From Novosphingobium beihaiense (GTDB lineage: Bacteria > Pseudomonadota > Alphaproteobacteria > Sphingomonadales > Sphingomonadaceae), in contig NZ_JALHLG010000005.1 in assembly GCF_022832375.1 (NCBI RefSeq), positions 1 to 64,000 of the forward strand: a stretch of DNA of 64,000 nucleotides. Reading direction: 5' to 3'. This document shows, piece after piece, positions 42,984 through 50,925 of this stretch. Below the pieces are notes generated by a model that did no database searches, was not told the DNA's origin, and saw only the letters and a program-made list of their open reading frames with translations. The position numbers were made by a program, and so were the translations under genes. Within the stretch, counting starts at the first letter, position 1. Every line of letters starts with the position of its first letter.

Positions 42984-44078
42984 ATGGCCAGCAATCCCGG
43001 CGTATCGTTGGAAGCCGTTCCGCCCGTCACCACGGAAGCGGCCTGGCGCGGGGATGCGCTGGAAAAGACCGGCGAATGGGTCTTTCTGCTCTCGCCCGAA
43101 CAGATCGCCGAACTTGAGACGCTGGGCGCGCGCTTTCTGGAAGAGAACCCGGATCTGCGCACGGTTCGGGCTGAGGATTATCCGCTGGCCGCCTGCGCCG
43201 ATGCGGTGAAGGCATGGGGCCGCGATGTCGATTACGGGCGCGGTTTCGTGCTGGTGCGGGGGCTGCGCACGCATCTCTATTCGGATGCGTTGTCCTCCGC
43301 GATCTATTACATCCTCGGCCTGCACATGGGCGATCCGATCCGCCAGAACGAGATGGGCGATCTGATCGATCACGTCTACGCCACGTCTGACAAGACCATG
43401 GACGATCCCACCGCGCTCTCCGCGAAAGTGCGGGACAAGCTGGTCTATCATTCGGACAGTTCGGATGTCGTTTCGCTGATGTGCCTGCGCCCGGCGAAGG
43501 AAGGGGGGCTCTCATGCCTCGTTTCGGGCGCGCAGATATACAACGAGATCCTCCAGCGCCGCCCGGACCTCGCGCCGCTGCTGCTGGAGCCGTTCCACTG
43601 GGACTGGCGCAAGCAGGACCACAGCGCGCCGGCCGATACCTATACGTCGCCGATCGTCAGCCTCGTGGACGGGGTGTTCTCGATGTATGCGGGCTCGCTC
43701 TACATCCTCACTGCGCAGGAATACGAAGGCGTGCCCAGGCTGACGCCCGAGCAGATCGAGGTGCTCGAACTCTTCGACAAGATCACGTATGAAGAAGGCA
43801 TGGCGATCACGATGGATTTCCGCCCCGGCGACATCCAGTGGCTGTCCAACTATGCCGCGCTCCATGCCCGCACCACGTTCTGGGACTGGCCCGAGCCGCA
43901 GCGCCGCCGCCACCTGCTGCGCCTGTGGCTGAGCCGCGATGCGGGCCGCCCGGTGGTGGAAGGCTTCGGCAAGAACGGCGTGGTGCAGGTCCGCTCGGCG
44001 CCGCGCGACGGGGCGCAGGAACACCCGGACGCGCATTTCGATATCTACTCGGTCTCTGTGCCTCGCCTCATGTCGTAA
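42984..44078 (+). CDS. TauD/TfdA-family Fe(II)/2-oxoglutarate dioxygenase (plus arm)
   Basis: 364 aa from ATG 42984, behind AAGGA. The facial triad is recognisable: His156 and Asp158 in LVYHSDSSD, the distal His in ALHARTTFWDW, and the 2-oxoglutarate-binding Arg in RRRHLLRLWLS. The N-terminal part (WRGDALEKTGEWVFLLSPEQ, FVLVRGLRTHLYSDALSSAI) is that of TauD-like hydroxylases longer than TauD itself. Substrate unknown. It is the first gene of the catabolic locus, 158 bases after the Tad triad. Confidence 0.88.
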   Translation: MASNPGVSLEAVPPVTTEAAWRGDALEKTGEWVFLLSPEQIAELETLGARFLEENPDLRTVRAEDYPLAACADAVKAWGRDVDYGRGFVLVRGLRTHLYSDALSSAIYYILGLHMGDPIRQNEMGDLIDHVYATSDKTMDDPTALSAKVRDKLVYHSDSSDVVSLMCLRPAKEGGLSCLVSGAQIYNEILQRRPDLAPLLLEPFHWDWRKQDHSAPADTYTSPIVSLVDGVFSMYAGSLYILTAQEYEGVPRLTPEQIEVLELFDKITYEEGMAITMDFRPGDIQWLSNYAALHARTTFWDWPEPQRRRHLLRLWLSRDAGRPVVEGFGKNGVVQVRSAPRDGAQEHPDAHFDIYSVSVPRLMS

Positions 44079-44266
44079 CAGGGCGCGGCGCTGGTTCGCC
44101 GCGTCGGAGTCTGTTCGAAAAAGCTAATGTGGGCTTTTCAATGCGGCACCAGCCCGCTCCCCCTACCCGGCCTCCCACAGGATACTGGCGATGGGCGGCC
44201 GAGTGGAGGACTGGACTGATGCTGCGAAATTCGGTTCTACTGCCGTGGAAACGAAGTATACCTCCC

Positions 44267-44360
44267 CATTCGTCGCCCCCGCGAAGGCGGGGGCCCCGCT
44301 GCCCTTTTTGGGCACTATGCTGCCAAAAGCGGGATCCCCGCTTACGCGGGGATGACGAGG
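44267..44360. repeat. REP-like repeat with GC-rich inverted arms
   Basis: Left arm CGTCGCCCCCGCGAAGGCGG (44271-44290, continuing GGGCCCCGCT) and right arm AGCGGGATCCCCGCTTACGC (44328-44347, continuing GGGGATGACGAG) are imperfect inverted copies. Each also folds on itself. It resembles the widespread CGTCATTCCCGCGAAAGCGG repeat type. The stretch 44079-44401 holds this and no supported gene. Confidence 0.72.
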
Positions 44361-44401
44361 AATAGTGATGCGAACTTCAGTTTCACCATACTAGCGAATT
44401 C

Positions 44402-45232
44402 TCACTCCTCTTCGAAAGCAATCGATAGCGAGAGCGCTTCCCACTGCCGGATCTGTGCGGCGACGAAGGCGTGCTGGTCCATGGCGTAGTGCAGGGCATC
44501 TTCGCCCAGCAGCAGGTTCAGCGGCGGTTCGGGCGCGTCGAGTGCGGTCAGGATCGCGGCGGCGGCGCGGCGGGGATCGCCCTTTTCCTTGCCCGCATTC
44601 TCAGTGAGCGAGCGGCGCGCGAAATGCGCGACTTCGTCGTACTCGGCGATGTCCTTTTGCGCGATGCGCAGGCCCGCCGCGGCAAACCCGGTGCGCATCC
44701 CGCCCGGCGCGACATTGGTGACGCGAATGTTCATCGGCGCCACTTCCTGCGCCAGCGTCTGGCCGAGGCATTCCAGCGCATATTTGCTGGCGCCGTAGAC
44801 CCCGGTTCCCGCCCAGGGCGCATGGCCGCTGACCGAAGTGATATTGACGATGTGCCCGGCCCGGCGCGCCCGCATCGCGGGCAGCACGGCCTGGATCATG
44901 CGCATCGCGCCGAAGACGTTCACCTCGAACAGCGCCTGAGCTTCGGCGATGGAGACTTCCTCGATCGCGCCGACAAGGCCGTACCCCGCATTGTTGACGA
45001 GGCGGTCTATCCCGCCGGTCAGGTCTTCGGCCCGGGCCACGGCTTCGCGCGCGCTGACCTCGTCGCTCATGTCCAGGCCGAGCACATGGGCGCGGCCCGG
45101 CGCGAGCGCCGTAAAGGCCTCGTCGGCGGCGCGGCGCGATGTCCCGACAACCGTGTCGCCGCGCGCAAGCGCCGCTTCCGCCAGCGCCCGGCCGAGGCCG
45201 CCGCCGATTCCCGTGATGAGCCAATTCGTCAT
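44402..45232 (-). CDS. Short-chain dehydrogenase/reductase of the catabolic locus
   Basis: 276 aa. Rossmann motif WLITGIGGGLGRALAEAALA, NNAGYG, catalytic Ser in ITSVSG and Tyr-x3-Lys in VYGASKYAL. The extended C-terminal segment (FARRSLTENAGKEKGDPRRA) fits classical SDRs such as YusZ-like enzymes. Probably an NADP-dependent alcohol dehydrogenase or ketone reductase; the substrate is unknown. It is divergent from the kinase gene across a 182-base region holding a GCCTGCAGGC palindrome. Confidence 0.87.
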   Translation of the reverse strand: MTNWLITGIGGGLGRALAEAALARGDTVVGTSRRAADEAFTALAPGRAHVLGLDMSDEVSAREAVARAEDLTGGIDRLVNNAGYGLVGAIEEVSIAEAQALFEVNVFGAMRMIQAVLPAMRARRAGHIVNITSVSGHAPWAGTGVYGASKYALECLGQTLAQEVAPMNIRVTNVAPGGMRTGFAAAGLRIAQKDIAEYDEVAHFARRSLTENAGKEKGDPRRAAAAILTALDAPEPPLNLLLGEDALHYAMDQHAFVAAQIRQWEALSLSIAFEEE

Positions 45233-45262
45233 ATTCGCCGCCTTCCGGTGAAACTTTGCTAC

Positions 45263-45272
45263 GCCTGCAGGC
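45263..45272. promoter_or_regulatory. 10-bp palindrome in the divergent SDR/kinase promoter region
   Basis: GCCTGCAGGC, extended to CTA-c-GCCTGCAGGC-TAG with one unpaired base, lies between two divergently transcribed genes, where an operator would be expected. No regulator can be assigned from sequence alone. Confidence 0.25.
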
Positions 45273-45414
45273 TAGGGGGCACGAGCAATTCCACTCTTGG
45301 CGCTGGCGACCGCAAATGTTGCGGCAGGGCGCACGCGGGCCGCTCGTGGCTTGACCGGCCGGGCAGGCCCGTGGTCCACCGGGAGCCTTCATTGCGGAAT
45401 GACGGGGCCCAGAC

Positions 45415-46359
45415 TTGACCGTTCACATCGTCGGTTCGATCAATCTCGATATTATCACTTCCCTCGAACGCCTGCCGTTGCCGGGCGAAACTGTACTGGC
45501 GCGGGCGGCGGCGCGGCTGCCGGGCGGCAAGGGCGCCAATCAGGCGGTGGCGGCCGCGCGCATGGGCGCACAGGCACGCATGATCGGCGCTGTCGGCGAA
45601 GGCGATGCCGGGCGCTGGATGCGCGACAGGCTGGCCGCCGAAGGCATCGATGTCTCGGGCATTGCGGTGCTGGAAGGGCGCGAGACGGGCACGGCCTATA
45701 TCGCCGTCGATGCGCGGGGCGAGAACCAGATCATCGTCGTCTCCGGCGCCAATGTGCTGCTGTCCGGCGTGGCGCCGGTGAGCGATGGCGTCCTGCTGTC
45801 GCAGCTTGAAGTGCCGGTTCCGGCGCTGCTGCCGGTCTTCGCGCAATCGAAGGCGGTGCGCATCCTCAACACCGCACCTGCCGTGGCCGGGGCGCGGTGC
45901 CTGTTCGATCATGTCGATATTCTGGTGCTCAACCAGCCCGAACTCGCGCTCTATACCGGCGGTGCGGGCGAAGGTGGTGCAGGCGAAAACGGCACGCTGG
46001 AGCGGGCGCGCAGCCTGCTGACCCGGCCCGAACAGGCGGTGGTGGTCACGCTGGGGGCGGAAGGGGCGCTCGCGGTGCAGCGGGACCGCCATGTCCATGT
46101 GCCCGCCGTGCCGGTGGTGCCGGTCGATACCGTTGGCGCGGGTGATTGTTTCTGCGGCTCGCTGGCGGCGCTGCTGGATGAGGGCTATTGCCTTACCGAG
46201 GCTCTGCCGAAGGCAAACGCCGCCGCGGCGCTCAGCACGCTGGGGCAGGGCGCCGCGCCGTCCATGCCCTCGCGCGCGGCGGTCGAGGATCTGCTTTCGG
46301 GGGCGGCAACAGAACATGCGCCGCCAATCAAGAACCCGCACGCCGGAGTCCTAAGCTGA
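45415..46359 (+). CDS. Ribokinase-like PfkB family kinase
   Basis: 314 aa from a TTG start at 45415. N-terminal IVGSINLDIITSLERLPLPG and LPGGKGANQAVAAARMGA, and the C-terminal signature VDTVGAGDCFCGSLAALL, place it in PfkB, nearest to ribokinase. It may phosphorylate ribose or another sugar released from a nucleoside-like compound. It starts the run ending in the RutA/RutB-like pair, 39 bases before the RutA-like gene. Confidence 0.88.
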   Translation: MTVHIVGSINLDIITSLERLPLPGETVLARAAARLPGGKGANQAVAAARMGAQARMIGAVGEGDAGRWMRDRLAAEGIDVSGIAVLEGRETGTAYIAVDARGENQIIVVSGANVLLSGVAPVSDGVLLSQLEVPVPALLPVFAQSKAVRILNTAPAVAGARCLFDHVDILVLNQPELALYTGGAGEGGAGENGTLERARSLLTRPEQAVVVTLGAEGALAVQRDRHVHVPAVPVVPVDTVGAGDCFCGSLAALLDEGYCLTEALPKANAAAALSTLGQGAAPSMPSRAAVEDLLSGAATEHAPPIKNPHAGVLS

Positions 46360-46398
46360 GGCGCAATTGCATGGCCGCGAAATTTGGGGATCTGAAAG

Positions 46399-47523
46399 AT
46401 GAGCGATTTTGCACCCACGCCCTTTGATATTCCGTCGGACGCCGGCGGCAAGGATCTCGGCATCTTCCTGCCCATTGCCAATGGCGGCTGGATTCTCTCG
46501 AAGAACAAGCCCGAGCTGGATGGCTCCTATGCTTATAACCGCCAGTGCGCGGTGCTGGCCGAAGAGGCCGGTTTCGATTTCGTCATGTCGATGTCCAAGT
46601 TTCGCGGCTACGGCGGCGAGACGCACCACTGGGACAGCTCGCTCGATCCCGTGGTACTGATGGCCGCGCTTTCCGAAGTGACGAGCAAGGTGAAGTGCTG
46701 GACCACGGTCCACACGATCCTGCAGAACCCGGCCGTGGTGGCCAAGATGCTGGCAACGCTCGATCAGGTTTCGAACGGGCGCAGCGGCCTCAATGTCGTG
46801 ACCGGCTCCTACAAGGGCGAATTCTCGCAGATGGGCGCCTGGCCCGAAGGCGTCGATCACGATGCCCGCTATGATCTTGCGCAGGAATGGATCACCGCGA
46901 TCAAGCGCCTCTGGAAAGAGGACTCGGTGACGATGGACGGCAAGTATTTCCAGCTTGAGGATTGCCAGTCCTGGCCCAAGCCGGAAAAGCGGCCCTTTCT
47001 GGTCTGCGCCGGGTCTTCGCAGCGCGGCATGCGCTTCACTTCTGAGGAGATGGACGCCATCTTCCTGAGCGGCGCCGAGCCGGAAGAGCTGGCCAGGGCC
47101 AGCCACGAGGCCAAGGCCGATGCCGCCAGTCTGGGCCGCTATGTGCGGACCTATTCGATGATGACGGTGGTTTTCGGCGATACCGACGAAGAAGCCGAAG
47201 CGACCGCGAAGCACTATGCCGAGGGGTTCGACGAAGGCGCTTTGCACGGCATGATGCGCGCCTATGGCTTCCTCGATGCCGAAATCGGCAAGGAGAATGC
47301 CTTTACCAAGAAGGCGCGTTCCAGCTTTATGGCGGCTTACGTCGCCGGTTCCTCGCAGACAGTGATCGACAAGCTGACCGAGCTGTTCTCGGTCGCCGAA
47401 ACCGATGGGCTGATGCTGATCTTCCCCGATTACATGACCGGCATTCCCAAGTTCGGCCGCGAAGTGCTCCCGGTGCTGCGCGAGCGCTTTCCCGGCAAAG
47501 TGAAAGTCGGCAACCATGGCTGA
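46399..47523 (+). CDS. RutA-like FMN-dependent (LLM class) monooxygenase
   Basis: 374 aa. Bacterial luciferase-like barrel aligned by eye to RutA: GIFLPIANGGWILSKNKPEL, RGYGGETHHWDSSLDPVVLM, VSNGRSGLNVVTGSYKGEFS, QMGAWPEG and YDLAQEWITAIKRLW, then CAGSSQRGMRF. RutA opens the uracil ring at C4-N3 using FMN and O2. Relatives attack other N-heterocycles or sulfones, so the substrate here is open. Its stop overlaps the next gene by 8 bases. RutC-RutG are absent. Confidence 0.86.
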   Translation: MSDFAPTPFDIPSDAGGKDLGIFLPIANGGWILSKNKPELDGSYAYNRQCAVLAEEAGFDFVMSMSKFRGYGGETHHWDSSLDPVVLMAALSEVTSKVKCWTTVHTILQNPAVVAKMLATLDQVSNGRSGLNVVTGSYKGEFSQMGAWPEGVDHDARYDLAQEWITAIKRLWKEDSVTMDGKYFQLEDCQSWPKPEKRPFLVCAGSSQRGMRFTSEEMDAIFLSGAEPEELARASHEAKADAASLGRYVRTYSMMTVVFGDTDEEAEATAKHYAEGFDEGALHGMMRAYGFLDAEIGKENAFTKKARSSFMAAYVAGSSQTVIDKLTELFSVAETDGLMLIFPDYMTGIPKFGREVLPVLRERFPGKVKVGNHG

Positions 47524-48166
47524 GGCCGCCGCTCTGCCACACGTCGCGCCGGGCGATCTGAGGGCGATGCTGCCCGCCGGATCGACGGCGCTCGTGGTGG
47601 TGGACGTGCAGACCGACTTTGCCGCGCCCGGGGGGCTGATGGGCCGTTTCGGCGTGGACCTGGCCCCGGCCGAAGCCGCGATCGACAGGATCGAGGCACT
47701 GATCGCCGCCGCGCGCAAGGCCGGTGTGGCGGTGGCCTTTATGCGGGTGGTGACACGGCCCGAAACCGATCCGCCAGCGCTCAAGACACTGATGGTCCGG
47801 CGCGGCATGCCCGGCGGCGAGGCGATCTGCCGCGCGGACGAGGGCGGCGCGGACTATTACCGTGTGGCCCCCGAACCCGGCGATATCGAGATCGAGAAGC
47901 TGCTGTTCGACAGTTTCCACGGCACCGATCTCGACGCGCAACTGAAAGCGCGCGGGATCGATACTGTGGTGATGACGGGGCTCACCACCGAATGCTGCGT
48001 CGATTCCACGGCGCGCGCGGCTTTCCATCACGGCTATAACGTCTTCGTCGTCTCCGATGCCTGCGCGGCTTACGAGCCGGACCTGCACAGCGGCGCGCTC
48101 AAGGTGCTGGAACAGAACGTGGCGCTGCTCACCACGGCCCACGCGGTGGCCGCCGCGTGGGCGTGA
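47516..48166 (+). CDS. RutB-like isochorismatase-family cysteine hydrolase
   Basis: 216 aa, starting inside the end of the RutA-like gene. The Asp-Lys-Cys triad is visible: Asp30 in VVVDVQTDF, Lys128 in IEIEKLLFDSF and Cys160/161 in GLTTECCVDST. RutB hydrolyses ureidoacrylate (peracid) to aminoacrylate and carbamate. Relatives include maleamate amidase NicF, N-carbamoylsarcosine amidase and biuret hydrolase, so C-N hydrolysis of the RutA-like product is the likely role. Confidence 0.87.
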   Translation: MAEAAALPHVAPGDLRAMLPAGSTALVVVDVQTDFAAPGGLMGRFGVDLAPAEAAIDRIEALIAAARKAGVAVAFMRVVTRPETDPPALKTLMVRRGMPGGEAICRADEGGADYYRVAPEPGDIEIEKLLFDSFHGTDLDAQLKARGIDTVVMTGLTTECCVDSTARAAFHHGYNVFVVSDACAAYEPDLHSGALKVLEQNVALLTTAHAVAAAWA

Positions 48167-49398
48167 GGTCGCTGGCGAAGGGCACGCCCGCAGGCGTTCT
48201 GGCCGCCTGCACTCTGGGCAATGCGGTGAGCGTGACGCCTGCGGTCCATGCCGTGTTCGGGCTGTTTCTGGTGCCTCTGTCCGAACAGTTCGGCTGGGCG
48301 CGCGCATCGATTTCCGGAGTGCTGGGCGTGCTCGCGCTGGTCGGCGCGGTCGCCTATCCGGTGATCGGGCGCTATGTGGACCGGCACGGGGCGCGGCCCA
48401 CGCTGCTGGCGGGCGTGTTCGGGCTCGCGCTTTCGATCGGTGCGCTTTCCTTGACCAGCGCCAGTTTGATCCAGTTCTACGCGACTTTCGCCGTGCTTGC
48501 CGTGTTCGGGGCCATGGCGGGCACGCCGATATTCCAGAAAGTCATCGCGGACTGGTTCGATCGCAACAGGGGCACGGCGCTGGGCGTCAGCGCCGGTGGC
48601 GGGAACGGGCTGGGCTCGGTCGTGCTGCCGGTGCTGGCTGCCGTGCTGGTGCAGGGCTGGGGCTGGCGCGCGGGCTATCTGGGTATCAGCGCGTTCATGC
48701 TGATCGTGGCGCTGCCGCTGCTCTGGCTGCTGCTGCGTGACCGCAGCGGGCAGGCCGCGCATGGCGAAGAGGCGGAGCGCGAAGGGCTCACGCTCTCGCA
48801 AGCCGCGCGCACGCCCGCCTTCTGGCTGGTGCTGATCGCGGTGGCGGCCGGTGCGGGCGGGACGACAGCGGTGTTCAGCCATGTCGTACCGATCCTCAGC
48901 GACCGGGGCTTTTCGGTGGCGACCGGCACGGCCGTGGTCAGCGTCTTCGCACTGGTGACCTCCGGCTGGCAGATCGCGACCGGGCGGATCATGGACCGGA
49001 TACCCTCGCCGCGCGTGGCAGTGCCGATGTACCTCATGGCGGTGGCCGGGCTGGTGCTGCTGGAAACGGGGCAGGGTATGGCCGTGCTGGTGACGGGCGG
49101 CGCGCTGCTGGGCATTGGCCTGGGCGGCCAGTTCGGAGCCTTGCCCTACTTCGTCGCGCGCTATTTCGGGGTGCGCCATTTCGGCTCGATCATTGGCGCC
49201 ATGTATTCGGCGGTGATCGCGGCGCAGGGGACGACGCCGATCCTGCTCGATGCCGTGTTCGACGCGCAGCATTCCTATCGCCCGGCCATTGCCGGTGTGG
49301 GCGTCGTGCTGCTGGCGGGCGCGCTGCTGCTGACGCTGCTGCCGCGCTACAACCGCGACGATGCGGCGAACGAAGGCTTGCTGGCGGCAAGCCACTGA
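48163..49398 (+). CDS. MFS transporter (plus arm)
   Basis: 411 aa from GTG 48163, whose last two bases overlap the previous TGA (GTGA); a GTG at 48157 is the alternative. Twelve hydrophobic segments are seen. Motif A-like sequence VIGRYVDRHGARPTLL follows TM2, and ADWFDRNRGTALGVSAGGGN resembles the monocarboxylate/oxalate-type MFS signature. It probably imports an organic acid substrate of the locus. Translational coupling to the RutB-like gene supports a shared operon. Confidence 0.88.
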   Translation: MRSLAKGTPAGVLAACTLGNAVSVTPAVHAVFGLFLVPLSEQFGWARASISGVLGVLALVGAVAYPVIGRYVDRHGARPTLLAGVFGLALSIGALSLTSASLIQFYATFAVLAVFGAMAGTPIFQKVIADWFDRNRGTALGVSAGGGNGLGSVVLPVLAAVLVQGWGWRAGYLGISAFMLIVALPLLWLLLRDRSGQAAHGEEAEREGLTLSQAARTPAFWLVLIAVAAGAGGTTAVFSHVVPILSDRGFSVATGTAVVSVFALVTSGWQIATGRIMDRIPSPRVAVPMYLMAVAGLVLLETGQGMAVLVTGGALLGIGLGGQFGALPYFVARYFGVRHFGSIIGAMYSAVIAAQGTTPILLDAVFDAQHSYRPAIAGVGVVLLAGALLLTLLPRYNRDDAANEGLLAASH

Positions 49399-49432
49399 GC
49401 CATGCAGCCCATTGCATTCCGGGGAGATTTCC

Positions 49433-50833
49433 GTGGCTGACTATTCGCAAACCGCACCGGGCGCGGCCTTCGCCGATCCGGCCAAGGCGCCCTATGCCGT
49501 CAGCGAGGACGAGCGCGAAGCCATCGCGGCGGCCATCGACAGCGAGGAACTGGTCGATCTGGCGCTGACGCTGGGCAATATCCCCAGCCGCTCGCGCGAG
49601 GAACGGGCGGCGGCCGAATTCGTCCACGGCTGGATGGCGCGCGAGGGGTTCCGTCCGCGCAAAGTGGGCGCCACGCCCGAGCGGCCCAATGTGATCGGCG
49701 AATATGGCGGCACCGGGCGCGGGGCGAACCTGCTGTTCACCGCGCATCTCGATACCGAAAGCCCTACCGGCATGATCGAGCATGACAGGTTCCGCTACCG
49801 CGAAAGCACGCTGGCCGACCCGGAATGGACGCAGTGCTGGCTGGATGAGGAGGGCAGGATCCACGGCTATCCCGTCACCAATGACCGGGGCCCGATGTCC
49901 TGCTTCCTCATTGCCGCCAAGGCGCTGCGCAAGGCGGGGATCGGCCTTGCGGGCAAGACCTGGCTCACCGCCTGCCCGGGCGAGATCGGCCCCGAACCGA
50001 TCGAGGAATTTTCCGGCATCGGCTGGAACGGCAAGGATATCGGCGCGCATTACCTGTTCCACCACGGCGGCGTCGCGCCCGACTATGCGATTGCCGCCGA
50101 AGGGACCGATTTCGGCCTGACCTGGCAGGGCTGCGGCTATGCGCTGTTTCGCATCCGCATCTTCGGGCAGGGCATGTTCTCGCCGATCCTCGATGCACCG
50201 GTTGACCCGCACCGGCATCCCAACCCGATCTACCGGCTCGGCCCGGTGATCGATGCGCTGCACGCCTGGGGCCTTGCCTATGAGCGCGGCAGCGTGATGG
50301 AGACCGCCAGCGGCAAAGTCATGCCCAAAGTGCAGCTTGCCTCGGTGCGCGGCGGCATGCCGATCGATTTCGGCGCGGGCACCGAAGTCTGCGCGCTCTA
50401 TCTCGAAGTCTCGCTCAATCCCCGCCAGAAGGCCGCCGATGCCTGGCACGGTATTGTCGATGCGATGCGCGGCGTGGACGTGGAGGATTTCGATGTCGAG
50501 CCGGTCGTCGTGCGCCATGGTTTCGAGGCCGGGCCGGACGAGGTGGCCCCGCTCGCGGGCGCCGTCGATGCGGCGACGCGGCTGGCGCGCGGCGCGCCGC
50601 TGGAACAGGCGCACCCTGTCTTCTCCAGCATGTGGCGCGATCACAACGTGTTCAACATGCACCGGATTCCCGCCGTGACCACCGGCATGCCGCGCTGGCG
50701 GCCGACGGCGCAGGACATGGCGTCGAGCGCGCTGGTCTATGCCTTGACGATGCTGGCGGTCTGCGGCCGGGGAGAGGCGCCTGCCGCTCTGGACGGCGCC
50801 ACCAGCGTGTATGGGAACGAGACACCCTTCTGA
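49433..50833 (+). CDS. M20-family metallohydrolase
   Basis: 466 aa from GTG 49433 behind GGGGAG. M20 metal ligands: FTAHLDTESP (His105, Asp107), bridging Asp151 in VTNDRGPMSC and Glu184 in ACPGEIGPE, with a late His in FNMHRIPAV. The M20 family includes dipeptidases, N-carbamoyl amino acid hydrolases and aminoacylases, so it may cut an amide or carbamoyl bond in the pathway. The N-terminal helical extension is longer than in minimal members. Confidence 0.85.
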   Translation: MADYSQTAPGAAFADPAKAPYAVSEDEREAIAAAIDSEELVDLALTLGNIPSRSREERAAAEFVHGWMAREGFRPRKVGATPERPNVIGEYGGTGRGANLLFTAHLDTESPTGMIEHDRFRYRESTLADPEWTQCWLDEEGRIHGYPVTNDRGPMSCFLIAAKALRKAGIGLAGKTWLTACPGEIGPEPIEEFSGIGWNGKDIGAHYLFHHGGVAPDYAIAAEGTDFGLTWQGCGYALFRIRIFGQGMFSPILDAPVDPHRHPNPIYRLGPVIDALHAWGLAYERGSVMETASGKVMPKVQLASVRGGMPIDFGAGTEVCALYLEVSLNPRQKAADAWHGIVDAMRGVDVEDFDVEPVVVRHGFEAGPDEVAPLAGAVDAATRLARGAPLEQAHPVFSSMWRDHNVFNMHRIPAVTTGMPRWRPTAQDMASSALVYALTMLAVCGRGEAPAALDGATSVYGNETPF

Positions 50834-50925
50834 CCGGAGCCGGACGGACCCTTGCCGATTGCGGCTGCGCCGCATAGACCGGGTGCAAGGTTGCCAAGTT
50901 AAAAGATGTTCAGGTTCTGGGAAGG

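Noticed and set aside
46399..48166. Complete pyrimidine-utilisation (rut) operon
   Set aside because: Only RutA- and RutB-like genes are present; RutC-G are absent and the neighbours belong to other catabolic families.
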